DNA from: Gammaproteobacteria bacterium
Lineage (GTDB): Bacteria; Pseudomonadota; Gammaproteobacteria; Pseudomonadales; Azotimanducaceae_A
Direction of reading: 5' to 3'
Length of the DNA: 8,059 bases
Assembly: GCA_026713405.1 (NCBI GenBank)
Contig: JAPOON010000821.1
Location: forward strand, 1-8,059
The notes under the pieces were generated by a model. The model was not told the origin of the DNA and ran no database searches. It worked only from the letters and a program-made list of their open reading frames with translations. The position numbers and the translations under genes were made by a program. Below are positions 1-7,389 of the stretch, piece after piece (position 1 is the stretch's first letter; the number at the start of each line of letters is the position of its first letter).

Positions 1-892
1 CCGCACCTCCCCCGCCATCGTGGACCGCGCCAACGAATCCGGCCGGGTCCGGCGCCCGCAGGTGCCCAGCCGCCCCATCGGCCTGGTCACCAGCCTGCGC
101 TCCTATCACATGTTCCAGCGGCGTGAGACCTACCTGAAACTGTCCCGCCTGCCCTTGCCCGAATTGCTCGAACAGCTGCGCAGGCCGGAAGTGAAAGCGG
201 CGATACTCGCCGACAAGGACTTACCGCCGGACCGACCCGGCACCATGGCCAACATCTACGGTTTGCTGGCCATGGCAGCGCCGATCATGTACCCGATCGA
301 CCTGCCGATCGATTACGAACCCGACCCGTCACGCACCATGGGCGCGCTCGCGGCCGAGGCGGGTCAGGACATCGCGGGCTTCATGTACGACTATCTCACC
401 TCCGGCGACGGCGACCGTTTCGCCATCGTCCTGGGCGGCCACTACAGCAACGACACCTTCGGCGTGCTCGAAGAAATGCTCCGCCACCCGCACACCACCA
501 TCGGGCTGTCGGATGCGGGCGCCCACGTGAACCTGATCTTCGACGGCGTGATGCCCACCTACCAGTTGACGCACTGGGCTCGCCGCAGCGAAGGCCGCAG
601 GCTGCCGGTGGAACTGATCGTGCACAAGCAGACGCTCAGCAATGCCGACCTGTTCGGCCTGCACGACCGGGGCAGCATCGAGGTCGGCAAGCGGGCGGAC
701 CTGAACCTCTTCGACCTGGACAATCTGCAACTCGGCCGGCTGGAAGTACACAACGACCTGCCCGCGGGCGGCAGCCGCATACTCCAATCGGCGAGTGGCT
801 ACCTGAACACCTTCGTCTCCGGCGTGATGACGAGGCAGGACGACGAGGATACCGGGGCGCGCCCCGGCCGGGTCATAAGAGGCAGGGGCTGA
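1..892 (+). CDS. N-acyl-D-amino-acid deacylase-type amidohydrolase, C-terminal part
   Basis: The reading frame is open from the window's left edge (first full codon at position 2) to TGA at 890-892, so the gene starts outside the window; the GTG at 20 is internal. The 296 visible residues match the C-terminal half of the D-aminoacylase group of metal-dependent amidohydrolases (COG3653-like), which remove the acyl group from N-acyl-D-amino acids or related amides. The best landmark is the segment LSDAGAH: its Asp (codon 512-514) corresponds to the catalytic metal-binding Asp of the family, followed by a conserved His (codon 524-526) and the stretch FDGVMPTYQLTHW. Near the end, GSIEVGKRADLNLFD is the usual return to the small beta-sandwich domain. 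Substrate cannot be told from this part; dipeptides, hydantoin-like or other N-acyl compounds remain possible. The last residues overlap the start of a dispersed repeat (891-980). The convergent neighbour msrQ belongs to a different unit. Confidence 0.85.
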   Translation, partial: RTSPAIVDRANESGRVRRPQVPSRPIGLVTSLRSYHMFQRRETYLKLSRLPLPELLEQLRRPEVKAAILADKDLPPDRPGTMANIYGLLAMAAPIMYPIDLPIDYEPDPSRTMGALAAEAGQDIAGFMYDYLTSGDGDRFAIVLGGHYSNDTFGVLEEMLRHPHTTIGLSDAGAHVNLIFDGVMPTYQLTHWARRSEGRRLPVELIVHKQTLSNADLFGLHDRGSIEVGKRADLNLFDLDNLQLGRLEVHNDLPAGGSRILQSASGYLNTFVSGVMTRQDDEDTGARPGRVIRGRG

Positions 893-980
893 CCGGGTCA
901 CGCCCCAGCCGACGAGAAAACGGCCAGCGGGAGGGAATGTGACTCCCTTGACAACCTTGTTCCGCGAACAAGAGGTCTAA
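891..980 (+). repeat. Copy A of an ~88-90 bp degenerate repeat
   Basis: This stretch aligns by eye with the minus-strand sequence just upstream of ilvC (4688-4777). I count about 59 identical columns of 80, with two single-base gaps, from GCCCCAGCC to the final GAGG(T/A)CTAA. Perfectly shared blocks include GCCCCAGCC, GGGAGGG and CTTGACAACCTT. It also shares the 11-mer CGCGAACAAGA with copy C (4776-4865, -). The copy starts at the stop codon of the amidohydrolase and has the same orientation as that gene. Compared with copy B it has a one-base deletion near 910 and a one-base insertion near 965, so the peptide readable in copy B is frame-broken here. Function unknown; a REP-like intercistronic element or a decayed small ORF are the main options. 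Confidence 0.6.
955..975 (+). terminator. Hairpin in convergent intergenic region, possible terminator
   Basis: CTTGTTC-CGC-GAACAAG (956-972) is a perfect 7-bp stem with a 3-nt loop. An outer CC/GG extension is possible if a bulge is allowed. It lies between the converging ends of the amidohydrolase and msrQ, where a bidirectional terminator would be expected. No T run follows on the plus strand and only a weak GGTTGTC follows on the minus strand, so intrinsic termination is not well supported. The hairpin is also part of repeat copy A. Confidence 0.3.
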
Positions 981-1039
981 CGCGCACGGTCCCGGACGCT
1001 TATGTGCGCCCGGTGCAAATGTGCGCGCCGCCAATGCGC

Positions 1040-1660
1040 TCAGGCCGCCTGCGCGTTTCGTCTCGAACGCCTTGCCCTGGCCGCCTGCAGCCGGTCAACA
1101 TAGAGCAGCGCCAGCCAGGTCCCATGGACCAGAACTTCCCCGTAACCCGCCTTGGTAAGCCACCAGAAGTGCAGTATCCCCAGCGCCGCGGCCACGTAAA
1201 CGAACCGGTGCAGCTGCTGCCAGCGCCGGCGCAGGCGGCGCTGCCAACCGTTCGTTGAAGTCACGGCCAGCGCGACCAGGATTACGAAGGCAGCGAATCC
1301 CACGGTGATGTAGGGCCGTTCGGCCAGTTCCTCGACAATCAGCCCGAAGTCGAACTCCGTGAAGAACCAGAGGTAGAACAGGAAGTGCAGCGCGATGTAG
1401 GTGAAGGCGAAGAGGCCCGCCATGCGCCGCACCCGCATTATCGGCGTATAGCCCAGGCGCCGCCTGATGGTCGATACGCTCAGCGTCAGCAACAGGGCAC
1501 GCAGCCCCCACTCTCCCAGGTGCAGCAGCACCGCCTCGCCCGGGTCTGCACCGAGCGTAGAGCCGGGGCTGCGCAACTCTCCGGCGATGGCGTACACCAG
1601 CCAGGCCAGCGGCAGGCTGAGAAGGACGAATGAAAGGACCTTGAGCGTTCGAACGCTCAA
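1040..1660 (-). CDS. msrQ: MsrQ, haem-binding membrane subunit of the MsrPQ methionine sulfoxide reductase
   Basis: The 206-residue product is an integral membrane protein of the YedZ/MsrQ family, within the ferric-reductase-like transmembrane group. It takes electrons from the quinone pool or a flavin reductase and passes them to periplasmic MsrP. Hydrophobic segments lie near residues 7-27, 43-60, 80-100, 117-135, 152-167 and 176-190. Histidines at 92 (ALHFLFY), 151 (QLHRFVY) and 164 (LHFWW) sit where haem ligands are expected. The length is usual for the family. The start is TTG at 1658-1660: no ATG or GTG lies in frame between it and the msrP stop, and GGAG stands 8 nt upstream. That start codon is the first half-site of a perfect 20-bp palindrome (1641-1660). 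It lies 72 nt after msrP and in the same frame, so the pair are probably co-transcribed. Confidence 0.93.
   Translation of the reverse strand: MSVRTLKVLSFVLLSLPLAWLVYAIAGELRSPGSTLGADPGEAVLLHLGEWGLRALLLTLSVSTIRRRLGYTPIMRVRRMAGLFAFTYIALHFLFYLWFFTEFDFGLIVEELAERPYITVGFAAFVILVALAVTSTNGWQRRLRRRWQQLHRFVYVAAALGILHFWWLTKAGYGEVLVHGTWLALLYVDRLQAARARRSRRNAQAA
1641..1660. promoter_or_regulatory. Perfect 20-bp palindrome covering the msrQ start
   Basis: TTGAGCGTTCGAACGCTCAA is its own reverse complement over all 20 bases. The msrQ TTG start and its next six codons fall inside it. In RNA it can fold as an 8-bp stem with a UCGA loop, which would bury the start codon. As DNA it has the symmetry of a dimeric repressor site. 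No regulator is known to me for this sequence. The palindrome is a direct observation; any role is inference. Confidence 0.4.
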
Positions 1661-1732
1661 CGGAACATCTCCGCGAACGGTTGAATCGCCTTGCCGTGAC
1701 GCCTCACTTGCCGGCGATCCTGTCTGACGAGA

Positions 1733-2683
1733 TCAGAAGTACCGGGCGAGGTCCATGCCCGAGTAAAGCCCGGCGACCTGTTCGGCATAGCCGTTGAAAG
1801 GCAGCGTCGGCCGCCGGTTGGGATCGAAAAAACTGCTCGGCAAGCGTCTTTCCGTGGCCTGGCTCCAGCGCGGATGGTCGACTTGCGGGTTGACGTTCGC
1901 GTAGAAACCGTATTCGTTCGGCGCCGTCAGGTTCCAGGTGTTTTTCGGCTCGCGCCGCGTGAAACGGATCTTGACGATGGACTTGACCGACTTGAACCCG
2001 TATTTCCACGGCACCATCAGCCGCCAGGGCGCGCCGTTCTGATTGGGCAGTTCCTTGCCGTATACCCCGGTAACCATCAGGGTCAGCGGGTGGTAAGCCT
2101 CGTCCATGCGCAGGCCTTCCACGTAGGGCCAGTCGATGCCGCTGAACAGCGACCGCTGGCCGCGCATTTCGCTGGGCCGGTGCAGCGTGGTGAATTCGAC
2201 ATACTTCGCATTGCCGTTGGGTTCGAACTGCTCGAGAACCTGCCGCATCGGGATGCCCCGCCAGGGCACCACCATGGACCAGGCCTCGACGCAGCGGAAA
2301 CGGTATACGCGGTCTTCCTCGGTGAGGCCCCGCACCAGGTCCTCCAGCGCGAAGCGACCGGTTTTCTTCGCCTCGCCCGCCACTTCCACCGTCCACGGCT
2401 CGATGGTCATGTTGTGGGCGTGCCTGGCGGGGTCTTCCTTGTCGGTGCCGAACTCGTAGAAGTTGTTGTAGCCGGTAACGATCGACTCGGGGGTGAGCGG
2501 CTCGTCCTCGGAGGGAAGACCGGCATCCGGGACACTCGCAAGCAATCGCGGCGCCCCGGCCAGGAGGCCCGCCCCCATGGCAAGCCCGAGGTCCCGGACA
2601 AATCCGCGCCGGGAGCGGTAGACGGACTCGGGCGTTATCTCCGAATTCCTGATCCCGTTTGCATCGGTGGAGCGAACTAGCAT
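1733..2683 (-). CDS. msrP: MsrP, periplasmic molybdopterin-dependent methionine sulfoxide reductase catalytic subunit
   Basis: The product (316 residues) is the YedY/MsrP member of the sulfite-oxidase fold, which reduces methionine sulfoxide in periplasmic proteins with electrons from MsrQ. A twin-arginine signal is visible at residues 24-50: SRRGFVRD (Arg25-Arg26), a hydrophobic stretch, then a likely cleavage near LLAS, consistent with Tat export of a folded cofactor protein. Cys131 in [17 protein letters not shown] is the expected molybdenum ligand, and the [11 protein letters not shown] region (221-231) is a family hallmark. I chose the ATG at 2681-2683. It has AAGGA about 10 nt upstream and gives a normal N-terminus. 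The frame runs open to 2890, but that extension overlaps pssA and reads as shadow sequence. The gene sits 61 nt after pssA and 72 nt before msrQ. Confidence 0.95.
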   Translation of the reverse strand: MLVRSTDANGIRNSEITPESVYRSRRGFVRDLGLAMGAGLLAGAPRLLASVPDAGLPSEDEPLTPESIVTGYNNFYEFGTDKEDPARHAHNMTIEPWTVEVAGEAKKTGRFALEDLVRGLTEEDRVYRFRCVEAWSMVVPWRGIPMRQVLEQFEPNGNAKYVEFTTLHRPSEMRGQRSLFSGIDWPYVEGLRMDEAYHPLTLMVTGVYGKELPNQNGAPWRLMVPWKYGFKSVKSIVKIRFTRREPKNTWNLTAPNEYGFYANVNPQVDHPRWSQATERRLPSSFFDPNRRPTLPFNGYAEQVAGLYSGMDLARYF

Positions 2684-2722
2684 TCCTGTGGCGTCCTTCT
2701 GTCCCGGTCCGTGATTCAGGCT

Positions 2723-2740
2723 CGGGGCGGCGGTGCCCCG
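2723..2740 (-). terminator. GC-rich hairpin immediately after pssA
   Basis: CGGGGC-ACCGCC-GCCCCG on the minus strand forms a 6-bp all-GC stem with a 6-nt loop, starting 4 nt after the pssA stop codon and ending about 40 nt before msrP. No U run follows it in the minus direction, so it may be an intercistronic RNA-stabilising or attenuating hairpin rather than an intrinsic terminator. Confidence 0.35.
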
Positions 2741-2744
2741 GTTT

Positions 2745-3647
2745 TCACTGATCCTGCTCTTTAGACGTGCCGCTTTCCGTCTGGTTCCGTTCCCGCCATG
2801 TCTGCCAGAGGAACTGCGCCGGAGCCGACAGGGCGTAGAGGCAGAAAATTGCCAGCAGGATGCTCGGCGGATCCGCCAGCAGCACGGCAAACGCCAGCAC
2901 CACGAGCACCATGGTCACGAACGGCACCCGCCCCTTCAGGCCGAGTCGTTTGGGCGAGAAGTAGGGGAAATTCGAGACCATGAGCAGCGCGATGGCCGTG
3001 GTGATGAGCCCCAACATGGAGGAGGCGAAAAGGGTTCGCTCCCCGACGGCATAGGCTTCCCACACCCATACCGTGCAGGCGATGACCGCCGCTGCAGCCG
3101 GCGACGGCAGGCCCTTGAAGCTGGTCAGGTCGCCGTTGGTGTTGAATCGGGCAAGCCGAAGCGCGGTGCAGGCAATGTAGGTGAAGGTGACCACCCAGCC
3201 GATCTGTCCCAGGTTGGCGAGGCCCCAGTGAAACGCGACCAGGGCGGGTGCGACACCAAAGGCCACCATGTCGGACAGGCTGTCGTATTCGGCGCCGAAA
3301 TTGCTCTGCGTGCGCGTCATTCGCGCCACCCGGCCGTCCGCCGTATCAAGAATGATCGCGGCCAGTATGGCGAGCGCGGCGGCTCCGAAACGGCCGCTCA
3401 TGCCGGCAATTGTGGCGTAGAAACCGGCGAACAGCGCACCGGTGGTGATGACGTTCGGCAACAGGTAGATGCCGCGGCGGCGGGCTGCTGCGGCACGGAG
3501 CTTGGCGGTTGACGAAGAACCCGACGGTGAAGCATCCGCAGAACTTTCGGTCGCACCTTCGCCAACGGTTCCCTTCCGGTCGGAAGGCTCGCCCTGGCGA
3601 AAGGCCTGGTCTACCGACCGTAGCCTGGGTTTGTCCGGATCAGCCAT
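2745..3647 (-). CDS. pssA: PssA, CDP-diacylglycerol-serine O-phosphatidyltransferase
   Basis: This 300-residue membrane enzyme joins serine to CDP-diacylglycerol to make phosphatidylserine. It carries the complete CDP-alcohol phosphatidyltransferase signature D-x2-DG-x2-AR-x8-G-x3-D-x3-D as D101, D104-G105, A108-R109, G118, D122 and D126. Several hydrophobic segments follow (roughly 128-145, 150-167, 186-203, 208-225, 242-258, 262-280), as in the multi-spanning PssA type rather than the soluble E. coli enzyme. The first ~50 residues are polar, rich in Ser, Gly, Ala and charge, and likely disordered. The ATG at 3645-3647 lies 8 nt after the ilvC stop and has no clear Shine-Dalgarno sequence, so translation may be coupled to ilvC. 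The ilvC-pssA pairing matches the pseudomonad order. Confidence 0.94.
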   Translation of the reverse strand: MADPDKPRLRSVDQAFRQGEPSDRKGTVGEGATESSADASPSGSSSTAKLRAAAARRRGIYLLPNVITTGALFAGFYATIAGMSGRFGAAALAILAAIILDTADGRVARMTRTQSNFGAEYDSLSDMVAFGVAPALVAFHWGLANLGQIGWVVTFTYIACTALRLARFNTNGDLTSFKGLPSPAAAAVIACTVWVWEAYAVGERTLFASSMLGLITTAIALLMVSNFPYFSPKRLGLKGRVPFVTMVLVVLAFAVLLADPPSILLAIFCLYALSAPAQFLWQTWRERNQTESGTSKEQDQ

Positions 3648-3655
3648 GCGTGCGG

Positions 3656-4687
<1,032 letters not shown>

Positions 4688-4768
4688 TTAGTCCTCATAT
4701 TCGGGGATAAGGTTGTCAAGTGAGTCAAAGGCCCTCCCGGGCACTGCATTCTTATCGGGCTGGGGCAT
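4688..4768 (-). CDS. Possible 26-residue small ORF upstream of ilvC
   Basis: An ATG at 4766-4768 opens a 26-codon frame whose product ends FDSLDNLIPEYED, with TAA at 4688-4690, 12 nt before the ilvC ATG. The frame is also open upstream through TTG codons; a TTG at 4814-4816 preceded by GGTGA would give 42 residues. In favour: position suits a translationally coupled leader peptide, and in the conserved core of copy A several differences are synonymous (Asp, Ser and Pro codons), with DSLDNL preserved. Against: copy A carries two frameshifts, copy C has an in-frame TGA, third-position GC is lower than in neighbouring genes, and the ATG has only a weak ribosome-binding site. The peptide is not rich enough in Leu, Ile and Val codons for a classical attenuator. 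I do not recognise it. Confidence 0.22.
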   Translation of the reverse strand: MPQPDKNAVPGRAFDSLDNLIPEYED

Positions 4769-4777
4769 GATCCCGGC
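4688..4777 (-). repeat. Copy B of the ~88-90 bp repeat, in the ilvC leader
   Basis: On the minus strand this unit runs from about CCGGGATCATGCCCCAGCC to GAGGACTAA. It aligns with copy A at 891-980 (about 59 of 80 columns) and, almost without gaps, with the adjacent copy C (about 51 of 81 columns). It ends 12 nt before the ilvC start, so its 3' end borders the ilvC ribosome-binding site. Near the 3' end (4693-4712) CCT-TAT...ATA-(TG)-AGG can fold as a bulged hairpin equivalent to the stronger one in copy A. Counts are by hand. Confidence 0.6.
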
Positions 4778-4865
4778 AGGCTTCTTGTTCGCGGGCAAGG
4801 ATTTCAAATGAGACAAGCTTTCACCCGTTCACTACTTGCTGCCTGGGCTGGGCACAAGCCCCGTC
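4776..4865 (-). repeat. Copy C of the ~88-90 bp repeat, tandem to copy B
   Basis: Lying directly upstream of copy B at a period of 87-88 nt, this unit shows TGCCC(C)AGCCC, AGTG, CGGG and CTCA-TTGA-A-CC-TT in register with copy B, with one single-base gap. It shares CGCGAACAAGA exactly with copy A. A 4-bp stem CTTG/CAAG (4784-4787 with 4796-4799) occupies the place of the copy A hairpin. It begins about 33 nt after the ilvH stop. More diverged than B from A, so less certain. Confidence 0.48.
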
Positions 4866-4898
4866 GGAAATTCGTCATGCGACCGGCTTCGCGCAGCC

Positions 4899-5390
4899 TC
4901 AGGCGCTCAGCACCTTGTCGCCGCGGCTGATTCCCGACACTCCCGAGCGCACCACTTCCAGAACCGTCGCTTTGCCAAGGGCCCTGACGAAGGCTTCCAG
5001 CTTGTCGCTGGCACCGGTGAGCTGCACCGTGTAGGCATCCGCGGTCACGTCCACGATCTGGCCGCGGAAGATGTCGCTGGTGCGCTTTACCTCCGCCCGC
5101 CCGGCGCCCTCCGCGCGCACCTTGACGAACATCAGTTCGCGCTCGACATGATCCGCCTCGGACAGATCCTGCACCTTGACCACCTCGATCAGCCGGTGCA
5201 GGTGCTTGGTGATCTGCTCGATCCTCCGGTCGCCCCCTTCGGTGACGATGGTGACCCTCGAGAGCGTTTCGTCCTCGGTTGGCGCCACCGTCAGTGTCTC
5301 GATGTTGTAGTTGCGCTGGGCGAACAGCCCGATCACACGGGAAAGGGCGCCCGCTTCGTTCTCCAGCAGCACGGCGAGGACGCGGCGCAT
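4899..5390 (-). CDS. ilvH: IlvH, acetolactate synthase small (regulatory) subunit
   Basis: The 163-residue protein is the regulatory partner of IlvI; it activates the catalytic subunit and confers valine feedback inhibition. The N-terminal ACT domain (about 1-75) starts RRVLAVLLENEAGALSRV and keeps N11, G14 and N29, the positions linked to valine binding in E. coli IlvH, so the enzyme is predicted to be valine-sensitive. The C-terminal half (80-160), with FRGQIVDV and LEVVRSGVSGISRG, matches the small-subunit C-terminal domain. The start ATG at 5388-5390 shares one base with the ilvI stop (TGATG), with GGGAG about 10 nt upstream. The open frame continues back to 5687, but that part is a shadow of ilvI. 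The overlap implies translational coupling and equal subunit supply. Confidence 0.96.
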   Translation of the reverse strand: MRRVLAVLLENEAGALSRVIGLFAQRNYNIETLTVAPTEDETLSRVTIVTEGGDRRIEQITKHLHRLIEVVKVQDLSEADHVERELMFVKVRAEGAGRAEVKRTSDIFRGQIVDVTADAYTVQLTGASDKLEAFVRALGKATVLEVVRSGVSGISRGDKVLSA

Positions 5391-7159
5391 CACATGTAGT
5401 CTCCCTGCTGGCTGGTGGTGATCTTGTCCAGGTACATGTCGCGCATGGAGCCGCCCTTGATGGCCATGGGATAGACGTGCTCGTCCGGGTCCACCCAGGC
5501 GTCCAGAAAGACCAGCTTGTCCTTCAGCGCGGGGCTGAAGGTTTCCTGCATCGCCGCATGCAGGTCGCCCGGCGTCTCGACCCGGAAACCCACGTGGCCG
5601 AAGGCTTCCACCAGGGTCTTGAAGTCCGGCAGGGAGTCGCTGTAGGTGCTCTGGGACAGACGGCCGCCGTACTGCATGTCCTGCCACTGCTTGACCATGC
5701 CCAGCGCCTGGTTGTTTACGCAGACGATCTTGATCGGCAGCCCGTACTGGAGGCAGGTGGAGAGCTCCTGCATGTTCATCATGAAGCTGCCCTCCCCCGT
5801 CACGCAGACAACGGTGGCCTGCGGGTAGGCGAACTGCACGCCCATTGCCGCCGGCAGGCCAAAACCCATGGTGCCCAGTCCCCCGGAGTTGATCCAGCGG
5901 CGCCCCTCGGGGAACCGGTAGTACTGGGCGGCAAACATCTGGTGCTGGCCCACGTCGCTGGTCACGAACGCATTACCGCCCGTTACCCGGTACAGGCTCT
6001 GGATAACCTGCTGGGGCAGCACGATGCCGTTCCCGTCCAGGGACAGGTCGTGATTGAGCCCGTACGCCCCCCGCCATTTGCGGATGCGGTTCCACCAGGC
6101 GGCGAGCGCCTGCTCGTCAGGCAGTTCCGGCGCCTTGGCGATTTCCGCGTCCAGCGCTTTCTCGAGGCTGCCGAGCACGTTCTGCACATGCCCGACGATG
6201 GGAATGTCAGCCGGGATGATCTTGGAGATGGAGGCCGGGTCCACATCGATATGGATGATGGTTGCATCCGGACAGAAGGTGGCCGGGTTGTTGGTCACCC
6301 GGTCGTCGAATCGGGCGCCCACCGCCATGATCAGGTCGGCATTGTGCATGGCCATGTTCGCTTCGTAGGTGCCGTGCATGCCCAGCATGCCGATGAAGCG
6401 CTCGTCGTCGCCCGGCACGCCGCCCAGGCCCATCAGCGTATTGGTGACCGGGAAACCGAGGCGCCTGACGATGCGGGTGAGCACCTCGCAGGCATTGCCC
6501 TGTACGACCCCGCCGCCGGTATAGATGATGGGCTGCCGGGCCTTCACGAGCGCGGCGGCCGCTTTCCTGATCTGCCTTGCATTGCCCTTCAGGGCCGGTT
6601 TGTAGGAGCGCATGCTCACCGCCCCCGGGTACTCGTAGGGCGCGGTCATGTCCGGGTCTGTCGTATCCTTGGGCACGTCGATGACTACCGGCCCGGGCCG
6701 CCCGGTGGTGGCGATGTGAAACGCCTTCTTGATCGTTTCCGGAATTTCCGCGCAGTCCCTGACCAGGAAGCTGTGTTTCACCACCGGTCGCGAGACGCCG
6801 ATCATGTCCGTTTCCTGGAAGGCGTCGGTGCCGATCTGGCTGGTGGGTACCTGGCCGGAAATCACCACGATGGGCGTCGAGTCCATATAGGCCGTGGCCA
6901 GGCCGGTCACGGCGTTGGTGGCGCCCGGCCCCGATGTCACCAGCACCACGCCGGGCTTGCCCGTTGCCCGGGCATAGCCGTCCGCCATGTGCGTGGCGGC
7001 CTGTTCGTGGCGCACCAGGATATGCTCCACCTTCTGCTGCTTGAAGATGGCATCGTAGATGTGCAGGGCAGCACCGCCGGGGTATCCGAAAAGGTATTCC
7101 ACCCCTTCGTCCTGCAGCGCGCGAACGAGCATTTCGGCCCCTGAAAGCATTTCGGTCAT
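5390..7159 (-). CDS. ilvI: IlvI, acetolactate synthase large (catalytic) subunit
   Basis: This 589-residue thiamine-diphosphate enzyme condenses pyruvate with pyruvate or 2-oxobutyrate, the first committed step of branched-chain amino acid synthesis. Visible landmarks: YLFGYPGGAALHIYD (22-36), the cofactor-activating Glu52 in RHEQAATHMADGYARATG, the FAD-domain stretch GARFDDRVT (281-289), and the thiamine-diphosphate motif from G455-E456-G457 to N482-N483 (GEG...NN) followed by MVKQWQDM. GEG in place of GDG is, as I recall, also found in pseudomonad IlvI. I chose ATG at 7157-7159 because it gives MTEMLSGAEMLVRAL, the usual N-terminus. It lacks a clear Shine-Dalgarno; a second ATG nine bases on is possible, and an upstream TTG at 7232-7234 gives an unlikely extension. 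The stop overlaps the ilvH start by one base. Confidence 0.97.
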   Translation of the reverse strand: MTEMLSGAEMLVRALQDEGVEYLFGYPGGAALHIYDAIFKQQKVEHILVRHEQAATHMADGYARATGKPGVVLVTSGPGATNAVTGLATAYMDSTPIVVISGQVPTSQIGTDAFQETDMIGVSRPVVKHSFLVRDCAEIPETIKKAFHIATTGRPGPVVIDVPKDTTDPDMTAPYEYPGAVSMRSYKPALKGNARQIRKAAAALVKARQPIIYTGGGVVQGNACEVLTRIVRRLGFPVTNTLMGLGGVPGDDERFIGMLGMHGTYEANMAMHNADLIMAVGARFDDRVTNNPATFCPDATIIHIDVDPASISKIIPADIPIVGHVQNVLGSLEKALDAEIAKAPELPDEQALAAWWNRIRKWRGAYGLNHDLSLDGNGIVLPQQVIQSLYRVTGGNAFVTSDVGQHQMFAAQYYRFPEGRRWINSGGLGTMGFGLPAAMGVQFAYPQATVVCVTGEGSFMMNMQELSTCLQYGLPIKIVCVNNQALGMVKQWQDMQYGGRLSQSTYSDSLPDFKTLVEAFGHVGFRVETPGDLHAAMQETFSPALKDKLVFLDAWVDPDEHVYPMAIKGGSMRDMYLDKITTSQQGDYM

Positions 7160-7228
7160 GGTCGTCGGCCCACACCGCCTCTCCGGTTTCAGCGGCCCAC
7201 GGGTTACGTTGCGCCGCCCCTGCAATCG

Positions 7229-7251
7229 AATCAACGTTTAACTCGTTGATT
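7229..7251. promoter_or_regulatory. Operator-like dyad upstream of ilvI
   Basis: Perfect 8-bp inverted arms AATCAACG and CGTTGATT are separated by 7 nt (TTTAACT). The site is about 70 nt upstream of the ilvI start and covers the -35 of the candidate plus-strand promoter. No U run follows in either direction, so a protein-binding site is more likely than a terminator. The binding factor is unknown. Confidence 0.4.
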
Positions 7252-7266
7252 TCCCAGAACTATTAG
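7238..7266 (+). promoter_or_regulatory. Candidate sigma70-like promoter for the plus-strand gene
   Basis: TTAACT (7238-7243) and TATTAG (7261-7266) are separated by exactly 17 nt, each matching 4 of 6 consensus bases. It points toward the gene starting at 7473, which would leave a leader of about 200 nt. Matches of this quality occur by chance. Confidence 0.3.
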
Positions 7267-7289
7267 TCGGGGAAAGGAAACAGCCGGCT

Positions 7290-7318
7290 ATTCTTGGGGT
7301 TCTATGCAGTCATGTCAA
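7290..7318 (-). promoter_or_regulatory. Candidate sigma70-like promoter for ilvIH(C)
   Basis: On the minus strand a perfect TTGACA (complement of 7313-7318) is followed after 17 nt by AAGAAT (complement of 7290-7295), a weak -10. It would start transcription about 125 nt before the ilvI ATG, with the dyad at 7229-7251 inside the leader. Confidence 0.35.
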
Positions 7319-7342
7319 CGCAACCGCCGAAATCGCACAGCC

Positions 7343-7389
7343 CGGAGAGGTGGCCGATTCTGCGGCTGGCCGGCTGTCTGACCTCTCCG
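7343..7389 (+). other. Inverted repeat in the leader of the plus-strand gene
   Basis: CGGAGAGGT (7343-7351) pairs perfectly with ACCTCTCCG (7381-7389) across 29 nt that contain further GC-rich pairing options (GCCG with CGGC). It may form a structured 5' leader. No T run follows, so it is not an intrinsic terminator. A GTG at 7350 with a too-close GGAGAG lies in one arm. Confidence 0.3.

Noticed and set aside
20..892. GTG at 20 as the start of the amidohydrolase
   Set aside because: The frame is open to the window edge and the family is much longer; the true start lies outside.
981..1027. Inverted repeat CGCGCAC/GTGCGCG (981-987, 1021-1027) and direct repeat ATGTGCGC (1002, 1019) as an msrQ terminator
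   Set aside because: Loop is long, no U run follows, and such GC-rich short matches are expected by chance here.
2684..2890. N-terminal extension of msrP back to 2890
   Set aside because: It overlaps pssA coding sequence; the ATG at 2681-2683 has a ribosome-binding site and a proper Tat signal.
4714..4719. TTGACA in repeat copy B as an ilvC promoter -35
   Set aside because: No acceptable -10 lies 16-18 nt downstream, and the same hexamer occurs in copy A where no gene start follows.
4846..4862. GGGCT...AGCCC hairpin as a terminator after ilvH
   Set aside because: Only 5 bp with no U run in either direction; it falls inside repeat copy C.
5391..5687. N-terminal extension of ilvH back to 5687
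   Set aside because: It is a shadow of the ilvI 3' region; the ACT domain begins immediately at 5390.
5279..7144. 621-codon plus-strand open frame opposite ilvI, and similar long plus-strand frames opposite ilvC (3509-4723), pssA (2733-3512) and msrP (1874-2680)
   Set aside because: Long antisense frames are common in GC-rich coding DNA; their products are rich in His, Arg, Gly and Pro with no family match, while the minus-strand genes are certain.
7160..7290. Classical attenuator leader peptide before ilvI
   Set aside because: No short frame rich in Leu, Val or Ile codons and no terminator with a U run was found on the minus strand.
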